From Cupriavidus sp. (lineage in GTDB: Bacteria > Pseudomonadota > Gammaproteobacteria > Burkholderiales > Burkholderiaceae): DNA of 33,360 nt. The stretch is from positions 1 to 33,360 of the forward strand of contig JAPSLC010000050.1 in assembly GCA_031181345.1 (NCBI GenBank). The letters run 5' to 3'. The notes under the pieces are model-generated. The model ran no database searches. It was given only the letters and a program-made list of their open reading frames with translations, and was not told where the DNA came from. Numbering within the stretch: the stretch's first letter is position 1; every line of letters starts with the position of its first letter. Below, in pieces: positions 1 to 13,724 of this stretch. A program made the position numbers and the translations under genes.

Positions 1-2
1 AC

Positions 3-1241
<1,239 letters not shown>

Positions 1242-1328
1242 GCCTCGCCAGGCGACGGCGCGCCGGCACGGTCACCGTGCGCGGGCGCGCCGCCGTTCCA
1301 AGCGAAGCGACTGGACAAAGGAATTCAC

Positions 1329-1745
1329 ATGGCAACCATTCTTGTAGACGTCGTCAGCGCGGAAGCCTCGATCTTCTCCGGCCAGGCGAAGTTCGTGGCG
1401 CTGCCGGGCGAGTCGGGTGAGCTGGGCATCCTGCCCGGGCACACGCCGCTGATCACGCGCATCCATCCGGGTGCGGTGCGGATCGAGAAGGAAGACGGCA
1501 GCGAAGAGTTCGTGTTCGTCGCTGGCGGCATTCTGGAAGTCCAGCCCAAGCACGTCACCGTGCTGGCCGACACCGCCATCCGTGGCACCGACCTCGACGA
1601 GGCCAAGGCGCAGGAAGCAAAGCGCGCCGCCGAGGAACTGCTGCAGAACCAGAGCAGCGAGTTCGATCTGGCGCGTGCGCAGAGCGAGCTGGCGGTCGCC
1701 GCTGCCCAGCTGGCGGCCATCGCCCGTCTGCGCCGGAAAAAGTAA
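1329..1745 (+). CDS. atpC: ATP synthase F1 subunit epsilon
   Basis: Epsilon subunit of F1; part of the rotating central stalk and an inhibitor of ATP hydrolysis. The 138 residues match the usual family length. The N-terminal beta-barrel part is recognisable (VDVVSAEASIFSG, LPGESGELGILPGHTPLITR), followed by a C-terminal helical hairpin rich in Ala and Glu (from about residue 88) that ends in basic residues. The start ATG is preceded by AAAGGA with a 6-base gap. It is the last gene of the atp operon, as a strong terminator follows about 45 bases downstream. Confidence 0.97.
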   Translation: MATILVDVVSAEASIFSGQAKFVALPGESGELGILPGHTPLITRIHPGAVRIEKEDGSEEFVFVAGGILEVQPKHVTVLADTAIRGTDLDEAKAQEAKRAAEELLQNQSSEFDLARAQSELAVAAAQLAAIARLRRKK

Positions 1746-1785
1746 GCAAGGCCCGCACAGGCGTTGCTTTTTCGTCAGCGCGAAG

Positions 1786-1816
1786 GAAAAAGGCAGCCGT
1801 CAGGCTGCCTTTTTTC
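1786..1816 (+). terminator. Rho-independent terminator of the atp operon
   Basis: Perfect 8-bp stem AGGCAGCC (1791-1798) and GGCTGCCT (1803-1810) around a GTCA loop, followed by a run of T and preceded by a run of A. It lies 45 bases after the atpC stop and ends the atp operon. Confidence 0.88.
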
Positions 1817-2438
1817 ATGATGCGAGCTATGCTGTTGGCTGAAGTCAGACAAACACTGACAAAAAACTAAAAAGACAAAAAAAAGCGCGCGGGCCGGGGA
1901 GGCTCCGCGCGGACGGGAAAATCCCTTCGAGGGGTCAATTCGAAGGAACGGGTTCGGTCGGGCGACGTGTAGCGCGTCCTGTTGCATGGACAGCCTGCCT
2001 TGCAGGCTTCGCTACCGTTCGCCGCAGCACCGGCATCCGATCTGGTGCGCCTTCACTACTATTCGCGCCGTTTATCGGGACACCGGCAATACATTCAGCT
2101 GCTGGGCTTTCTTCAGGGCGCCTGCGGCTCTCTGGCTTGCGGCGCCGTCACAAAGTTCACAATGTGTCAAAGCATTGTGGGGGAAACTTCCCCTGATGGC
2201 AGTAACAAAGTGTATCGGTTTGCAAGTAGTTGAAAGCGAAAAGACGGCAAATTGGCCGCAATAGCCACAAAAACAGGCGCACTTTGTTGGCTGCCGCACG
2301 CTGGCATCGTTCTGGTGCATGACTATTTCCGTTTCGGCACTGCTCGCGGCGTCACCCGCGCGGGCTTGACGCCGCCGGCGTGCCCCGGCAGTGTTCCATC
2401 GCTGCGGGCGTCTTGCCCGCGCGCCAAGGAGCACTTCA
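1817..2438. other. Long non-coding gap with inverted repeats
   Basis: No convincing gene on either strand. The stretch is more AT-rich than its neighbours in places. It holds an AGCCTGC/GCAGGCT hairpin (1992-2008), a CACAATG-8 nt-CATTGTG inverted repeat (2158-2179) and a perfect GGGGAA-AC-TTCCCC palindrome (2180-2193). The last two abut each other and look like protein-binding sites. The short frames here have no recognisable protein features. The downstream gene has its own ribosome-binding site just before 2439. Confidence 0.5.
1882..1915 (-). terminator. Minus-strand terminator-like hairpin
   Basis: Read on the minus strand, a GC-rich stem (CGCGCGG-A-GCC pairing with GGC-CCGCGCG, one bulged A, loop TCCCC) is followed by C and eight T, then further T-rich sequence. 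This has the form of an intrinsic terminator for a transcript coming from the right. No minus-strand gene is visible nearby, so it may end a small RNA or stop antisense transcription into atpC. Confidence 0.45.
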
Positions 2439-2864
2439 ATGGACACCATGCAGGCCGATATCGATGGCATGCTGAAGCTGCGCACGGTCGCCGTGGTCGG
2501 GCTGTCCGACAAGCCGCAGCGGGCCAGCCACGAGGTGGCCGCCTTCCTGCAGCGGCACGGTCATCGGATCGTGCCCATCAATCCGAACCACGCCGGCGAA
2601 TCCATTCTGGACGAGCGCTGCCATGCCTCGCTGCACGACGCCGCGCAGGCGCTGGCGGCGGAGGGCGTACGGATCGAGTGGGTCGACGTCTTCCGTCGCT
2701 CGCCCGATGTGCCGCCGGTGGTGGACGAGGCGATCGCGATCGGCGCACGAGGCGTGTGGCTGCAACTGGGGATCGTCAACGACGACGCGTTGGCTCGCGC
2801 GAAGAGCGCCGGACTGATGGCGGTGCAGGATCGCTGCAGCAAGATCGAATCGATGCGGGGCTGA
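2439..2864 (+). CDS. CoA-binding (YccU-like) protein
   Basis: Small soluble Rossmann-fold protein of the CoA_binding_2/YccU type, 141 residues. An N-terminal nucleotide-binding strand-turn (VAVVGLSDKPQRASHEV, about residues 16-32) is followed by IVPINPN, and a conserved C-terminal DRCSKIE segment is present. The frame is open further upstream, but ATG 2439 is chosen because AAGGAG sits 8 bases before it and the fold starts just after. Its biochemical role is unknown in most bacteria; CoA binding is inferred from the family. It appears to be transcribed alone or with the esterase 106 bases downstream. Confidence 0.88.
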   Translation: MDTMQADIDGMLKLRTVAVVGLSDKPQRASHEVAAFLQRHGHRIVPINPNHAGESILDERCHASLHDAAQALAAEGVRIEWVDVFRRSPDVPPVVDEAIAIGARGVWLQLGIVNDDALARAKSAGLMAVQDRCSKIESMRG

Positions 2865-2970
2865 GCGGCGTCGTCGCCGTATTGTTCGACCCTCCGATTC
2901 GGCCCCTCGATTCGACCCCTTCGCTTTACATCTCTTAACCTTCCCTCCCACGTTTCTGCCCAGCGACGCC

Positions 2971-3933
2971 ATGGCCATCGACCCAGACCTGCTTGCCTAC
3001 TATCGCGGACTCGCCGAGCGCTATGCCGATGCGCCCGTACCCGCCGACGCCAGGGAGCGGCGCGCGCGCTTTCGCGAGGTCGCGGCGCTGTCGCATCGTC
3101 CCGATCCGGCGGGCGTCGCCGTATCGGCGCTGCCGATCGCGCTGGCGGGCAGGACGCTGAACGCGCGCCTGTTCCGGCCCACCGCGGTGGCCAGGCCGCG
3201 TCTGCTGGTCTATTTCCACGGCGGCGGCTGGGTCGTCGGCTCGCACGAGACGCACCACGGCGTTGCCGCGGCGCTGGCCCTCGATACCGGCTGCGCGGTC
3301 GTCAGCGTCGACTACCGGCTGGCGCCCGAGCACCCCTATCCGGCGCCCTGCGACGATGCGCTGGACGCCGTGCGGTGGCTGGCCGAGCGGCGCGACGAAC
3401 TCGAGGTCGATCCGCGCTTCCTCGCGGTCGCCGGCGACAGCGCCGGCGGCCATCTGGCCGCGCAGGCCGCGGCGCTTGCCAATGCCGACGCGCCGGGCCT
3501 GGTCCGAGCGCAGTTCCTGATCTATCCCGTCACCGCGCCGCGCTTCGCCAGCGAGAGCTACCGCGCCTTTGCCGCCGGACCCGGCCTGACGCGAGACGAA
3601 ATGACGTGGTTCTGGAGGCAGTTCATCGGCGAAGCGCGGCTCGCCGACGGCGCCGCGATGGACGATCCTCGTTTGCATCTGATGGCGTCGGTCGCTGGCC
3701 GCACCACCGCGGTGCCGCCCGCAACCGTGGTGCTGGTGGCGGCCCACGACGTGCTGCGCGACGATGGCCTGGCCTACGCCGACCATCTGGTACGGGAAGG
3801 CGCCGCGGTAATCACCATCGAGGCGAGCGGCATGACCCATGGTTTCGCCCGGCTGCAGGGCGAATCCCCGCGGGCACGGGAGTGGATGCGGCGCGGCGCC
3901 CAGGCCTTCGCCCAGTTGCTGCACGAGGAATGA
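2971..3933 (+). CDS. Alpha/beta hydrolase of the HSL esterase family
   Basis: Probable carboxylesterase/lipase of the hormone-sensitive-lipase (family IV) type, 320 residues, no signal peptide, so cytoplasmic. Visible landmarks are the oxyanion-hole motif HGGG (residues 83-86), the segment DYRLAPEHPYPA (114-125), the nucleophile elbow GDSAGG with Ser157, and a likely acid Asp260 (AAHDVLRDDG) and base His290 (GMTHGF). The full triad is present, so it should be active; the natural substrate cannot be told from sequence. The start ATG lacks a strong Shine-Dalgarno, so the exact N-terminus is less sure than the family. Confidence 0.92.
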   Translation: MAIDPDLLAYYRGLAERYADAPVPADARERRARFREVAALSHRPDPAGVAVSALPIALAGRTLNARLFRPTAVARPRLLVYFHGGGWVVGSHETHHGVAAALALDTGCAVVSVDYRLAPEHPYPAPCDDALDAVRWLAERRDELEVDPRFLAVAGDSAGGHLAAQAAALANADAPGLVRAQFLIYPVTAPRFASESYRAFAAGPGLTRDEMTWFWRQFIGEARLADGAAMDDPRLHLMASVAGRTTAVPPATVVLVAAHDVLRDDGLAYADHLVREGAAVITIEASGMTHGFARLQGESPRAREWMRRGAQAFAQLLHEE

Positions 3934-4035
3934 GCCCGGGCGGAACCGTGCGCGGAATCACCGGATCGCCATACCGGTAATACTCGCGGCGGCGGTGTGG
4001 CGATCCCGTAGAATGGCGGGCTGACGAGGACCACC

Positions 4036-5136
<1,101 letters not shown>

Positions 5137-5504
5137 ACCCCGCCCGCCTGTGCTGCCGAATCGTGCGCATGGCAGGCGCCATCATGGCGCTTCGGCGATG
5201 AATCGGTGCCTGTCAAGGCTTGACTTATGCACACAAATGGGCTTTCCGCAGTGCACGACCGGGTTATCACTTAACACAATCGGGGGATATTGCTAAGCCA
5301 TTGATTTTTAATGACTTGACAGCAGGTGTCCGAGCGTGGTCATGGTCCTGAAAGCCTTGTTTCGCGCGCCTTTACGGCAAGTTCGCCCGAGTTTTCAACA
5401 AAGTTATCCACAGGCGATGTGGAGAGACGGGAAAACTGGTCATCTATCATCGACTTAGCCCCACATTTGAAGTTTTACTTTAAGTTGATGCTGCACTGCA
5501 CCCG
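5137..5504. other. hemE-priA gap with DnaA-box-like sites
   Basis: No gene seen. This is one of the most AT-rich stretches of the window (especially 5270-5320 and 5460-5490). It contains TTATGCACA (5225-5233) and TTATCCACA (5404-5412), both fitting the DnaA consensus TTWTNCACA and in the same orientation. A degenerate inverted copy TGTGGAGAG (5418-5426) lies 5 bases after the second. A TTGACA hexamer lies at 5316-5321 but has no good -10 at the right distance. The priA promoter should lie somewhere here. Confidence 0.5.
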
Positions 5505-8075
<2,571 letters not shown>

Positions 8076-8122
8076 ACCGGTACGCCGGACGGCCCTTGGA
8101 TGGGATCCGGGTTGGTGCATGG

Positions 8123-8184
8123 TGCAACCCCTTGGGGCCCGGTGAACCCACCTCGGTTGCACTGGTGGGTTATACCAAGTTGCA
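8123..8184. promoter_or_regulatory. Three GTTGCA sites: predicted PutA operators
   Basis: GTTGCA occurs at 8156-8161 and 8179-8184 on the plus strand and, as TGCAAC, at 8123-8128 on the minus strand. GTTGCA is the known core recognised by the ribbon-helix-helix domain of E. coli PutA. The downstream protein carries that domain with the contact residues conserved. The third site overlaps the -35 of the predicted putA promoter, as expected for autorepression. Confidence 0.72.
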
Positions 8185-8209
8185 CCTGCGCTTTCTTCGG
8201 GGGTATGAT
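8180..8209 (+). promoter_or_regulatory. Predicted putA promoter
   Basis: A -35 TTGCAC (8180-8185) and a -10 TATGAT (8204-8209) are separated by 18 bases, giving a start of transcription near 8216 and a leader of about 94 bases before ATG 8310. The -35 shares bases with the third GTTGCA operator, so PutA binding would block RNA polymerase. Confidence 0.6.
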
Positions 8210-8309
8210 CGCGCCAATTTGCGTCACATCGCGCGACTTCCGCAACGACCGTCCCACGTCTTTCGGCGTCATCCAGGGCGGCAATCGCGTTCCTCGGAGA
8301 TATCACCGC

Positions 8310-11300
8310 ATGGCCACCACTACCCTCGGCGTCAAGCTCGACGACGCCTCCCGCGACCGCCTGAAGCGCGTCGCCCAGTCGATCGACCGCACGCCGCACT
8401 GGCTGATCAAGCAGGCGATCTTCTCCTACCTGGAGCAGATCGAACGTGGACAGGCACCGCACGAGGCGACCGGTAGCGGCCAGCCCGAGGCCGATGGCGC
8501 CGACACGCTCGACGCGGCGGCCGGCGAGGGCGCGCCGCAGCCCTTCCTCGAATTCGCCCAGAGCATCCAGCCGCAGTCCGTGCTGCGCGCGGCCATCACG
8601 TCCGCCTACCGCCGGCCCGAGACCGAATGCGTGCCGGTGCTGCTGGAGCAGGCCCGGCTGCCGCAGCAGCAGGCCGACGCCGCGCTGACGATGGCCAGGA
8701 AGCTGGCGCTGAACCTGCGCCAGCAAAAGGTGGGCAGCGGCCGCGAAGGGCTGGTACAGGGGCTGATCCAGGAGTTCTCGCTGTCGTCGCAGGAAGGCGT
8801 GGCGCTGATGTGCCTGGCCGAGGCGCTGCTGCGCATTCCGGACAAGGCCACCCGCGACGCGCTGATCCGCGACAAGATCAGCGGCGCCAACTGGCAGTCG
8901 CACCTGGGCCAGAGCCCGTCGCTGTTCGTCAACGCCGCCACCTGGGGCCTGCTGGTTACCGGCAAGCTGGTCTCGACCCACAACGAGGCGGGTCTGACCC
9001 GCGCGCTGACCCGCATCATCGGCAAGGGCGGCGAGCCGCTGATCCGCAAGGGCGTCGACATGGCGATGCGGTTGATGGGCGAGCAGTTCGTCACCGGCGA
9101 GACCATCTCCGAGGCGCTGGCCAATGCGCGCAAGTACGAGGCCGAGGGCTTCCGCTATTCGTACGACATGCTGGGCGAGGCCGCGATGACAGAAGCCGAC
9201 GCCCAGCGCTACCTGGCTTCCTACGAGCAGGCGATCCACGCCATCGGCCAGGCCTCGCGCGGCCGCGGCATCTACGAAGGCCCGGGCATCTCGATCAAGC
9301 TGTCGGCGCTGCATCCGCGCTACAGCCGCGCCCAGCACGAGCGCGTGCTCGGCGAGCTGTACGGCCGGCTCAAGTCGCTGACGCTGCTGGCTCGCCAGTA
9401 CGACATCGGCATCAATATCGACGCCGAGGAAGCCGACCGGCTGGAGATCTCGCTGGACCTGTTGGAGCGGCTCTGTTTCGAGCCCGAACTGGCCGGCTGG
9501 AACGGCATCGGCTTCGTCGTGCAGGGCTACCAGAAGCGCTGCCCGTTCGTGATCGACTACCTGATCGACCTGGCCCGCCGCAGCCGTCACCGCCTGATGA
9601 TCCGGCTGGTCAAGGGCGCCTACTGGGACAGCGAGATCAAGCGCGCCCAGGTCGATGGCCTGGAGGGCTATCCGGTCTACACGCGCAAGGTCTACACCGA
9701 TGTGTCGTACCTGGCCTGCGCCCGCAAGCTGCTGTCGGTGCCGGACGCGATCTATCCGCAGTTCGCCACCCACAACGCGCACACGCTGGCCGCGATCTAC
9801 CAGATCGCCGGCCATAGCTATTACCCGGGCCAGTACGAGTTCCAGTGCCTGCACGGCATGGGGGAGCCGCTGTACGACCAGGTGGTCGGGCCGGTTGCCG
9901 AGGGCAAGCTGAACCGGCCATGCCGGATCTACGCGCCGGTCGGCACGCACGAGACGCTGCTGGCCTACCTGGTGCGGCGCCTGCTGGAGAACGGCGCCAA
10001 CACCTCGTTCGTCAACCGCATCGCCGACGACACCATCTCGCTGGACGAGCTGGTCGCCGACCCGGTCGCGCAGGTCGAGCGGATGCACAAGGAAGAGGGC
10101 ACGCTGGGGCTGCCGCATCCGCGCATCCCGATGCCGCGCGGCCTGTATGGCAAGGCGCGCGCCAATTCCGCGGGTCTGGATCTGTCCAACGAGCATCGCC
10201 TGGCCTCGCTGTCGTCGGCGCTGCTGCACGGCGCGACCGAGCGGCTGAGCGCCGAGCCGATGCTGGGCGTCAGTGGCGCCGATGGCGTCGGCGGCGGCGC
10301 AACCGCGCCGGTGCTCAACCCATCGGACCATCGCGATGTGGTTGGCCAGGTCACCGAGGCCAGCGCAGCCGATGTCGAGGCCGCGCTGCAGGCCGCCGTC
10401 AATGCCGCGCCGATCTGGCAGGCGACGCCGCCCGAGGTCCGCGCCGCCGCGCTGGAACGCGCCGCCGACCTGATGGAAGCGCAGATGCAGGCGCTGATGG
10501 GCGTGATCATGCGCGAGGCCGGCAAGACCTTTTCGAACGCGATCGCCGAGGTGCGCGAGGCGGTCGACTTCCTGCGCTACTACGCCGTGCAGGTGAGGGA
10601 GCATTTCTCCAACGACTCGCATCGCCCGCTCGGCCCGGTGGTCTGCATCAGCCCGTGGAATTTCCCGCTGGCGATCTTCACCGGCCAGGTCGCCGCGGCG
10701 CTCGCCGCCGGCAATACGGTGCTGGCCAAGCCCGCCGAACAGACCCCGCTGATCGCGGCGCAGGCGGTACGCCTGCTGCGCGAGGCCGGCGTGCCGAACG
10801 GTGCGGTGCAGCTGCTGCCGGGCCGCGGCGAGACCGTCGGCGCGGCGCTGGTCGGCGATGCGCGGGTCAAGGGCGTGATGTTCACCGGCTCGACCGAGGT
10901 CGCGCGCCTGCTGCAGCGTAACCTCGCCGGCCGCCTCGATGCAGCGGGCCGCCCGGTGCCGCTGATCGCCGAGACCGGCGGCCAGAACGCGATGATCGTC
11001 GATTCGTCGGCGCTGGCCGAACAGGTGGTGGCCGACGTCGTGAACTCGGCCTTCGATTCGGCCGGCCAGCGTTGCTCGGCGCTGCGCGTGCTGTGCCTGC
11101 AGGAGGATGTGGCCGACCGCGTGCTGGAGATGCTCAAGGGGGCGATGGCCGAGCTGACGATGGCCAATCCGGATCGCCTGTCGACCGACGTCGGCCCGGT
11201 GATCGACGAGGAGGCGCGCGCCGGCATCGTCAAGCATATCGAAGCGATGCGTGCCAAGGGCCGCCGCGTGCATCAGGCCGATGCCAACGCGGCGCAGTCG

Positions 11301-12305
11301 GCCTCGTGCCGCCATGGCACCTTCGTGCCGCCGACGCTGATCGAACTGAACAACATCGGCGAGCTGCAGCGCGAGGTGTTCGGCCCGGTGCTGCACGTGG
11401 TGCGCTACCAGCGTTCGCGCCTGGACGCGCTGCTCGACCAGATCAATGCCACCGGCTACGGTCTGACCATGGGCGTGCACACCCGCATCGACGAAACGAT
11501 CGAGCACATCGTCGCGCGTGCCCACGTCGGCAACCTCTACGTCAACCGCAACATCGTCGGCGCCGTGGTCGGCGTGCAGCCGTTCGGCGGCGAGGGCCTG
11601 TCCGGCACCGGTCCGAAGGCTGGCGGCCCGCTCTATCTGCACCGCCTGCTGTCGACCTGCCCGCAGGACGCGTTCGTCGCCGTGGCCCGTGCCGCGGCGG
11701 CGGCCGACGCGCCGGCCGCGGAGCCGTGCGCGGCCCTGCGGCCCGAGGCCCAGGCCGCCTTCGACGCCTACCGCCAGTGGGCGGCGACCGCTGCCGCCAT
11801 GCCGGAGCTGGCGCAGCAGTGCGAGCGCTTTGCCGCCGCCTCGACCTCGGGCATGACGGTGACGCTGCCGGGCCCGACCGGCGAGCGCAATACCTACACG
11901 CTGCTGCCCCGCGACACCGTGCTGTGCCTGGCGCCGAACGAGGCCGATCTGGCCACCCAATTGGCGGCCGTACTGGCGGTCGGCGCTGGCGTGTTGTGGC
12001 AGGACGTCGAACCCGCGCGCACGCTGTATGCGCGCCTGCCGAAGGCAGTACAATCGCGCGTCCGCCTGGTCGCCGACTGGACCGCGGCCGACGTGGCCTT
12101 CGATGCGGTGCTGCACCACGGCGATTCGGACCAGCTGCGCGCGGTGTGCGAGCAGGTCGCGCAGCGCCCGGGGCCGATCGTCGGCGTGCAGGGGCTGGGC
12201 CATGGCGACACCGGCATCGCGCTGGAACGCTTGCTGATGGAGCGCTCGCTGTCGGTCAATACCGCGGCGGCTGGCGGCAACGCGAGCCTGATGACGATCG
12301 GCTGA
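8310..12305 (+). CDS. putA: Trifunctional PutA: repressor, proline dehydrogenase and glutamate-semialdehyde dehydrogenase
   Basis: Oxidises proline to glutamate in two steps at the inner membrane face (FAD-dependent, then NAD-dependent) and represses its own gene. The 1331 residues are the trifunctional length. Residues 1-47 form a ribbon-helix-helix DNA-binding domain (TTTLGVKLDDASRDRLK, then DRTPHWLIKQAIF); Thr5 and Lys9, used by E. coli PutA for DNA contact, are present. The proline dehydrogenase barrel covers roughly 260-610 and the aldehyde dehydrogenase about 650-1130, with Glu888 (ETGGQN) and catalytic Cys922 (GQRCSA), 34 residues apart as in E. coli. The frame is open upstream to 8100, but ATG 8310 has GGAGA upstream and begins exactly at the conserved N-terminus. 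Confidence 0.97.
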   Translation: MATTTLGVKLDDASRDRLKRVAQSIDRTPHWLIKQAIFSYLEQIERGQAPHEATGSGQPEADGADTLDAAAGEGAPQPFLEFAQSIQPQSVLRAAITSAYRRPETECVPVLLEQARLPQQQADAALTMARKLALNLRQQKVGSGREGLVQGLIQEFSLSSQEGVALMCLAEALLRIPDKATRDALIRDKISGANWQSHLGQSPSLFVNAATWGLLVTGKLVSTHNEAGLTRALTRIIGKGGEPLIRKGVDMAMRLMGEQFVTGETISEALANARKYEAEGFRYSYDMLGEAAMTEADAQRYLASYEQAIHAIGQASRGRGIYEGPGISIKLSALHPRYSRAQHERVLGELYGRLKSLTLLARQYDIGINIDAEEADRLEISLDLLERLCFEPELAGWNGIGFVVQGYQKRCPFVIDYLIDLARRSRHRLMIRLVKGAYWDSEIKRAQVDGLEGYPVYTRKVYTDVSYLACARKLLSVPDAIYPQFATHNAHTLAAIYQIAGHSYYPGQYEFQCLHGMGEPLYDQVVGPVAEGKLNRPCRIYAPVGTHETLLAYLVRRLLENGANTSFVNRIADDTISLDELVADPVAQVERMHKEEGTLGLPHPRIPMPRGLYGKARANSAGLDLSNEHRLASLSSALLHGATERLSAEPMLGVSGADGVGGGATAPVLNPSDHRDVVGQVTEASAADVEAALQAAVNAAPIWQATPPEVRAAALERAADLMEAQMQALMGVIMREAGKTFSNAIAEVREAVDFLRYYAVQVREHFSNDSHRPLGPVVCISPWNFPLAIFTGQVAAALAAGNTVLAKPAEQTPLIAAQAVRLLREAGVPNGAVQLLPGRGETVGAALVGDARVKGVMFTGSTEVARLLQRNLAGRLDAAGRPVPLIAETGGQNAMIVDSSALAEQVVADVVNSAFDSAGQRCSALRVLCLQEDVADRVLEMLKGAMAELTMANPDRLSTDVGPVIDEEARAGIVKHIEAMRAKGRRVHQADANAAQSASCRHGTFVPPTLIELNNIGELQREVFGPVLHVVRYQRSRLDALLDQINATGYGLTMGVHTRIDETIEHIVARAHVGNLYVNRNIVGAVVGVQPFGGEGLSGTGPKAGGPLYLHRLLSTCPQDAFVAVARAAAAADAPAAEPCAALRPEAQAAFDAYRQWAATAAAMPELAQQCERFAAASTSGMTVTLPGPTGERNTYTLLPRDTVLCLAPNEADLATQLAAVLAVGAGVLWQDVEPARTLYARLPKAVQSRVRLVADWTAADVAFDAVLHHGDSDQLRAVCEQVAQRPGPIVGVQGLGHGDTGIALERLLMERSLSVNTAAAGGNASLMTIG

Positions 12306-12326
12306 GCGCAAGACTGATCGCCATAT

Positions 12327-12352
12327 CCCGGCCGACGTATCGGTCGGCCGGG
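12327..12352 (+). terminator. Possible putA transcription end hairpin
   Basis: Perfect 10-bp inverted repeat CCCGGCCGAC / GTCGGCCGGG with a 6-base loop, 21 bases after the putA stop. There is no T run after it, so it may stabilise the 3' end or act with Rho rather than be a classical terminator. Confidence 0.45.
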
Positions 12353-12487
12353 TTGGGCGCCAGACAGGCGCAGGTGCGGCGGCGATCCCGCCCTCGCTGC
12401 GCCACCAAGAAAGCGTGGTCCGCAGGGGCGGGCCGAACGCTTCCAAGAGTGCAGTGAACCGGCCTACAGGCTACCCAAGGAGAACGG

Positions 12488-13639
12488 ATGAACACGACCT
12501 TCCACAAGACGGCGCTGACCGTCGCACTGACGATCGCCGGCCTGACCGCGGCGTCCGCCGCGTTCGCGCAGGCGCAGGAAATCAAGCTCGGCTTTGCCGC
12601 GCCGATGACCGGCGGGCAGGCGCAGTACGGCAAGGACATGCAGAACGGCGTGGTGCTGGCGATCGAGCAGATGAACGCCACCAAGCCCAAGATCGGCGGC
12701 AAGGAAGTCAAGTTCGTGCTGCTGTCCGAGGACGACCAGGCCGATCCGAAGACCGGCTCGGTGGTGGCGCAGAAGCTGGTCGACAACGGCATCCAGGGCA
12801 TGCTCGGCCATTTCAACTCGGGCACCAGCATCCCGGCCTCGATGGTCTACAACCGCGCCGGCATCGCGCAGATCGCGATGGCGACCGCGCCCGAGTACAC
12901 CCGCCAGGGCTTCAAGACCACCTTCCGCATGATGACCTCCGACACCCAGCAGGGTTCGGTCGTCGGCAACTTCGTGGTCAAGACGCTCGGCGCGAAGAAC
13001 ATCGCCATCGTCGATGACCGCACCGCCTACGGCCAGGGCCTCGCCGACGAGTTCGAGAAGGCCGCCAAGGCTGCCGGCGGCAAGATCGTGCGCCGCGAGT
13101 ACACCAACGACAAGGCGGTGGACTTCAAGGCCGTGCTGACCAACATCAAGCGCAGCAACCCGGACGTCATCTTCTTCGGCGGCGCCGAGACGCAATCCGC
13201 GCCGATGGCCAAGCAGATCAAGGAACTGGGCCTGAAGGCGCCGCTGGTGTCGGGCGAGATGTCCAAGACCGACAACTTCCTGAAGCTGGCCGGTCCGGCC
13301 GCCGAAGGCACGGTGGTGTCGCTGGCCGGCCTGCCGCTGGAGCAGATGCCGGGCGGCGCCAAGTATGCGCAGGCCTACGAGAAGCGCTTCGGCAGCAAGG
13401 TGCAGACCTACTCGCCGTACGCCTACGACGGCGCCACCGCGCTGATGACGGCGATGATCAAGGCCGGCTCGGCCGATCCGGCGCGCTATCTGCCGGTGCT
13501 GGCGGCGACCAACATGCCGGGCGTCACCACCAAGACGCTGGCCTACGATGCGCGCGGCGATCTGAAGGACGGCGGCATCACTGTCTACAAGGTCGTCGGC
13601 GGCAAGTGGACCGTGCTGGAGACGCTGGGCGGCAAGTAA
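12488..13639 (+). CDS. Branched-chain amino-acid ABC transporter substrate-binding protein (LivK type)
   Basis: Periplasmic binding protein of the Leu/Ile/Val family, 383 residues. A clear Sec signal peptide (basic MNTTFHK, hydrophobic core, likely cut after AFA at about residue 29) leads into the mature start EIKLGFAAPMTGGQAQYGKDM, typical of this family. AAGGAG precedes the ATG with 6 bases between. No permease or ATPase genes are next to it, so it must work with a transporter encoded elsewhere. Its position behind putA hints at amino-acid uptake, but the ligand cannot be assigned by eye. A terminator follows. Confidence 0.93.
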   Translation: MNTTFHKTALTVALTIAGLTAASAAFAQAQEIKLGFAAPMTGGQAQYGKDMQNGVVLAIEQMNATKPKIGGKEVKFVLLSEDDQADPKTGSVVAQKLVDNGIQGMLGHFNSGTSIPASMVYNRAGIAQIAMATAPEYTRQGFKTTFRMMTSDTQQGSVVGNFVVKTLGAKNIAIVDDRTAYGQGLADEFEKAAKAAGGKIVRREYTNDKAVDFKAVLTNIKRSNPDVIFFGGAETQSAPMAKQIKELGLKAPLVSGEMSKTDNFLKLAGPAAEGTVVSLAGLPLEQMPGGAKYAQAYEKRFGSKVQTYSPYAYDGATALMTAMIKAGSADPARYLPVLAATNMPGVTTKTLAYDARGDLKDGGITVYKVVGGKWTVLETLGGK

Positions 13640-13697
13640 GCCCGGCGCGTTTCCACAGTGGGCCCTGCATGGGGTCCGCCGTCGGCCTGCAGTTCGG

Positions 13698-13724
13698 AAC
13701 GCCACCCCGCGGGGTGGCGTTTTC
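13698..13724 (+). terminator. Rho-independent terminator after the binding-protein gene
   Basis: AACGCCACCCC and GGGGTGGCGTT form a stem of about 10 bp with a tight loop, followed by TTTTCTTT. It lies about 60 bases after the stop codon at 13639. Confidence 0.8.

Noticed and set aside
2287..2323. A sigma-54 promoter around TGGCATCGTTCTGGTGCA
   Set aside because: The distance between the GG and GC elements is 12 bases instead of 10, and no enhancer site was found.
5137..5504. The hemE-priA gap as the chromosome origin
   Set aside because: Only two consensus DnaA boxes and no dnaA, dnaN, rpmH or par genes nearby.
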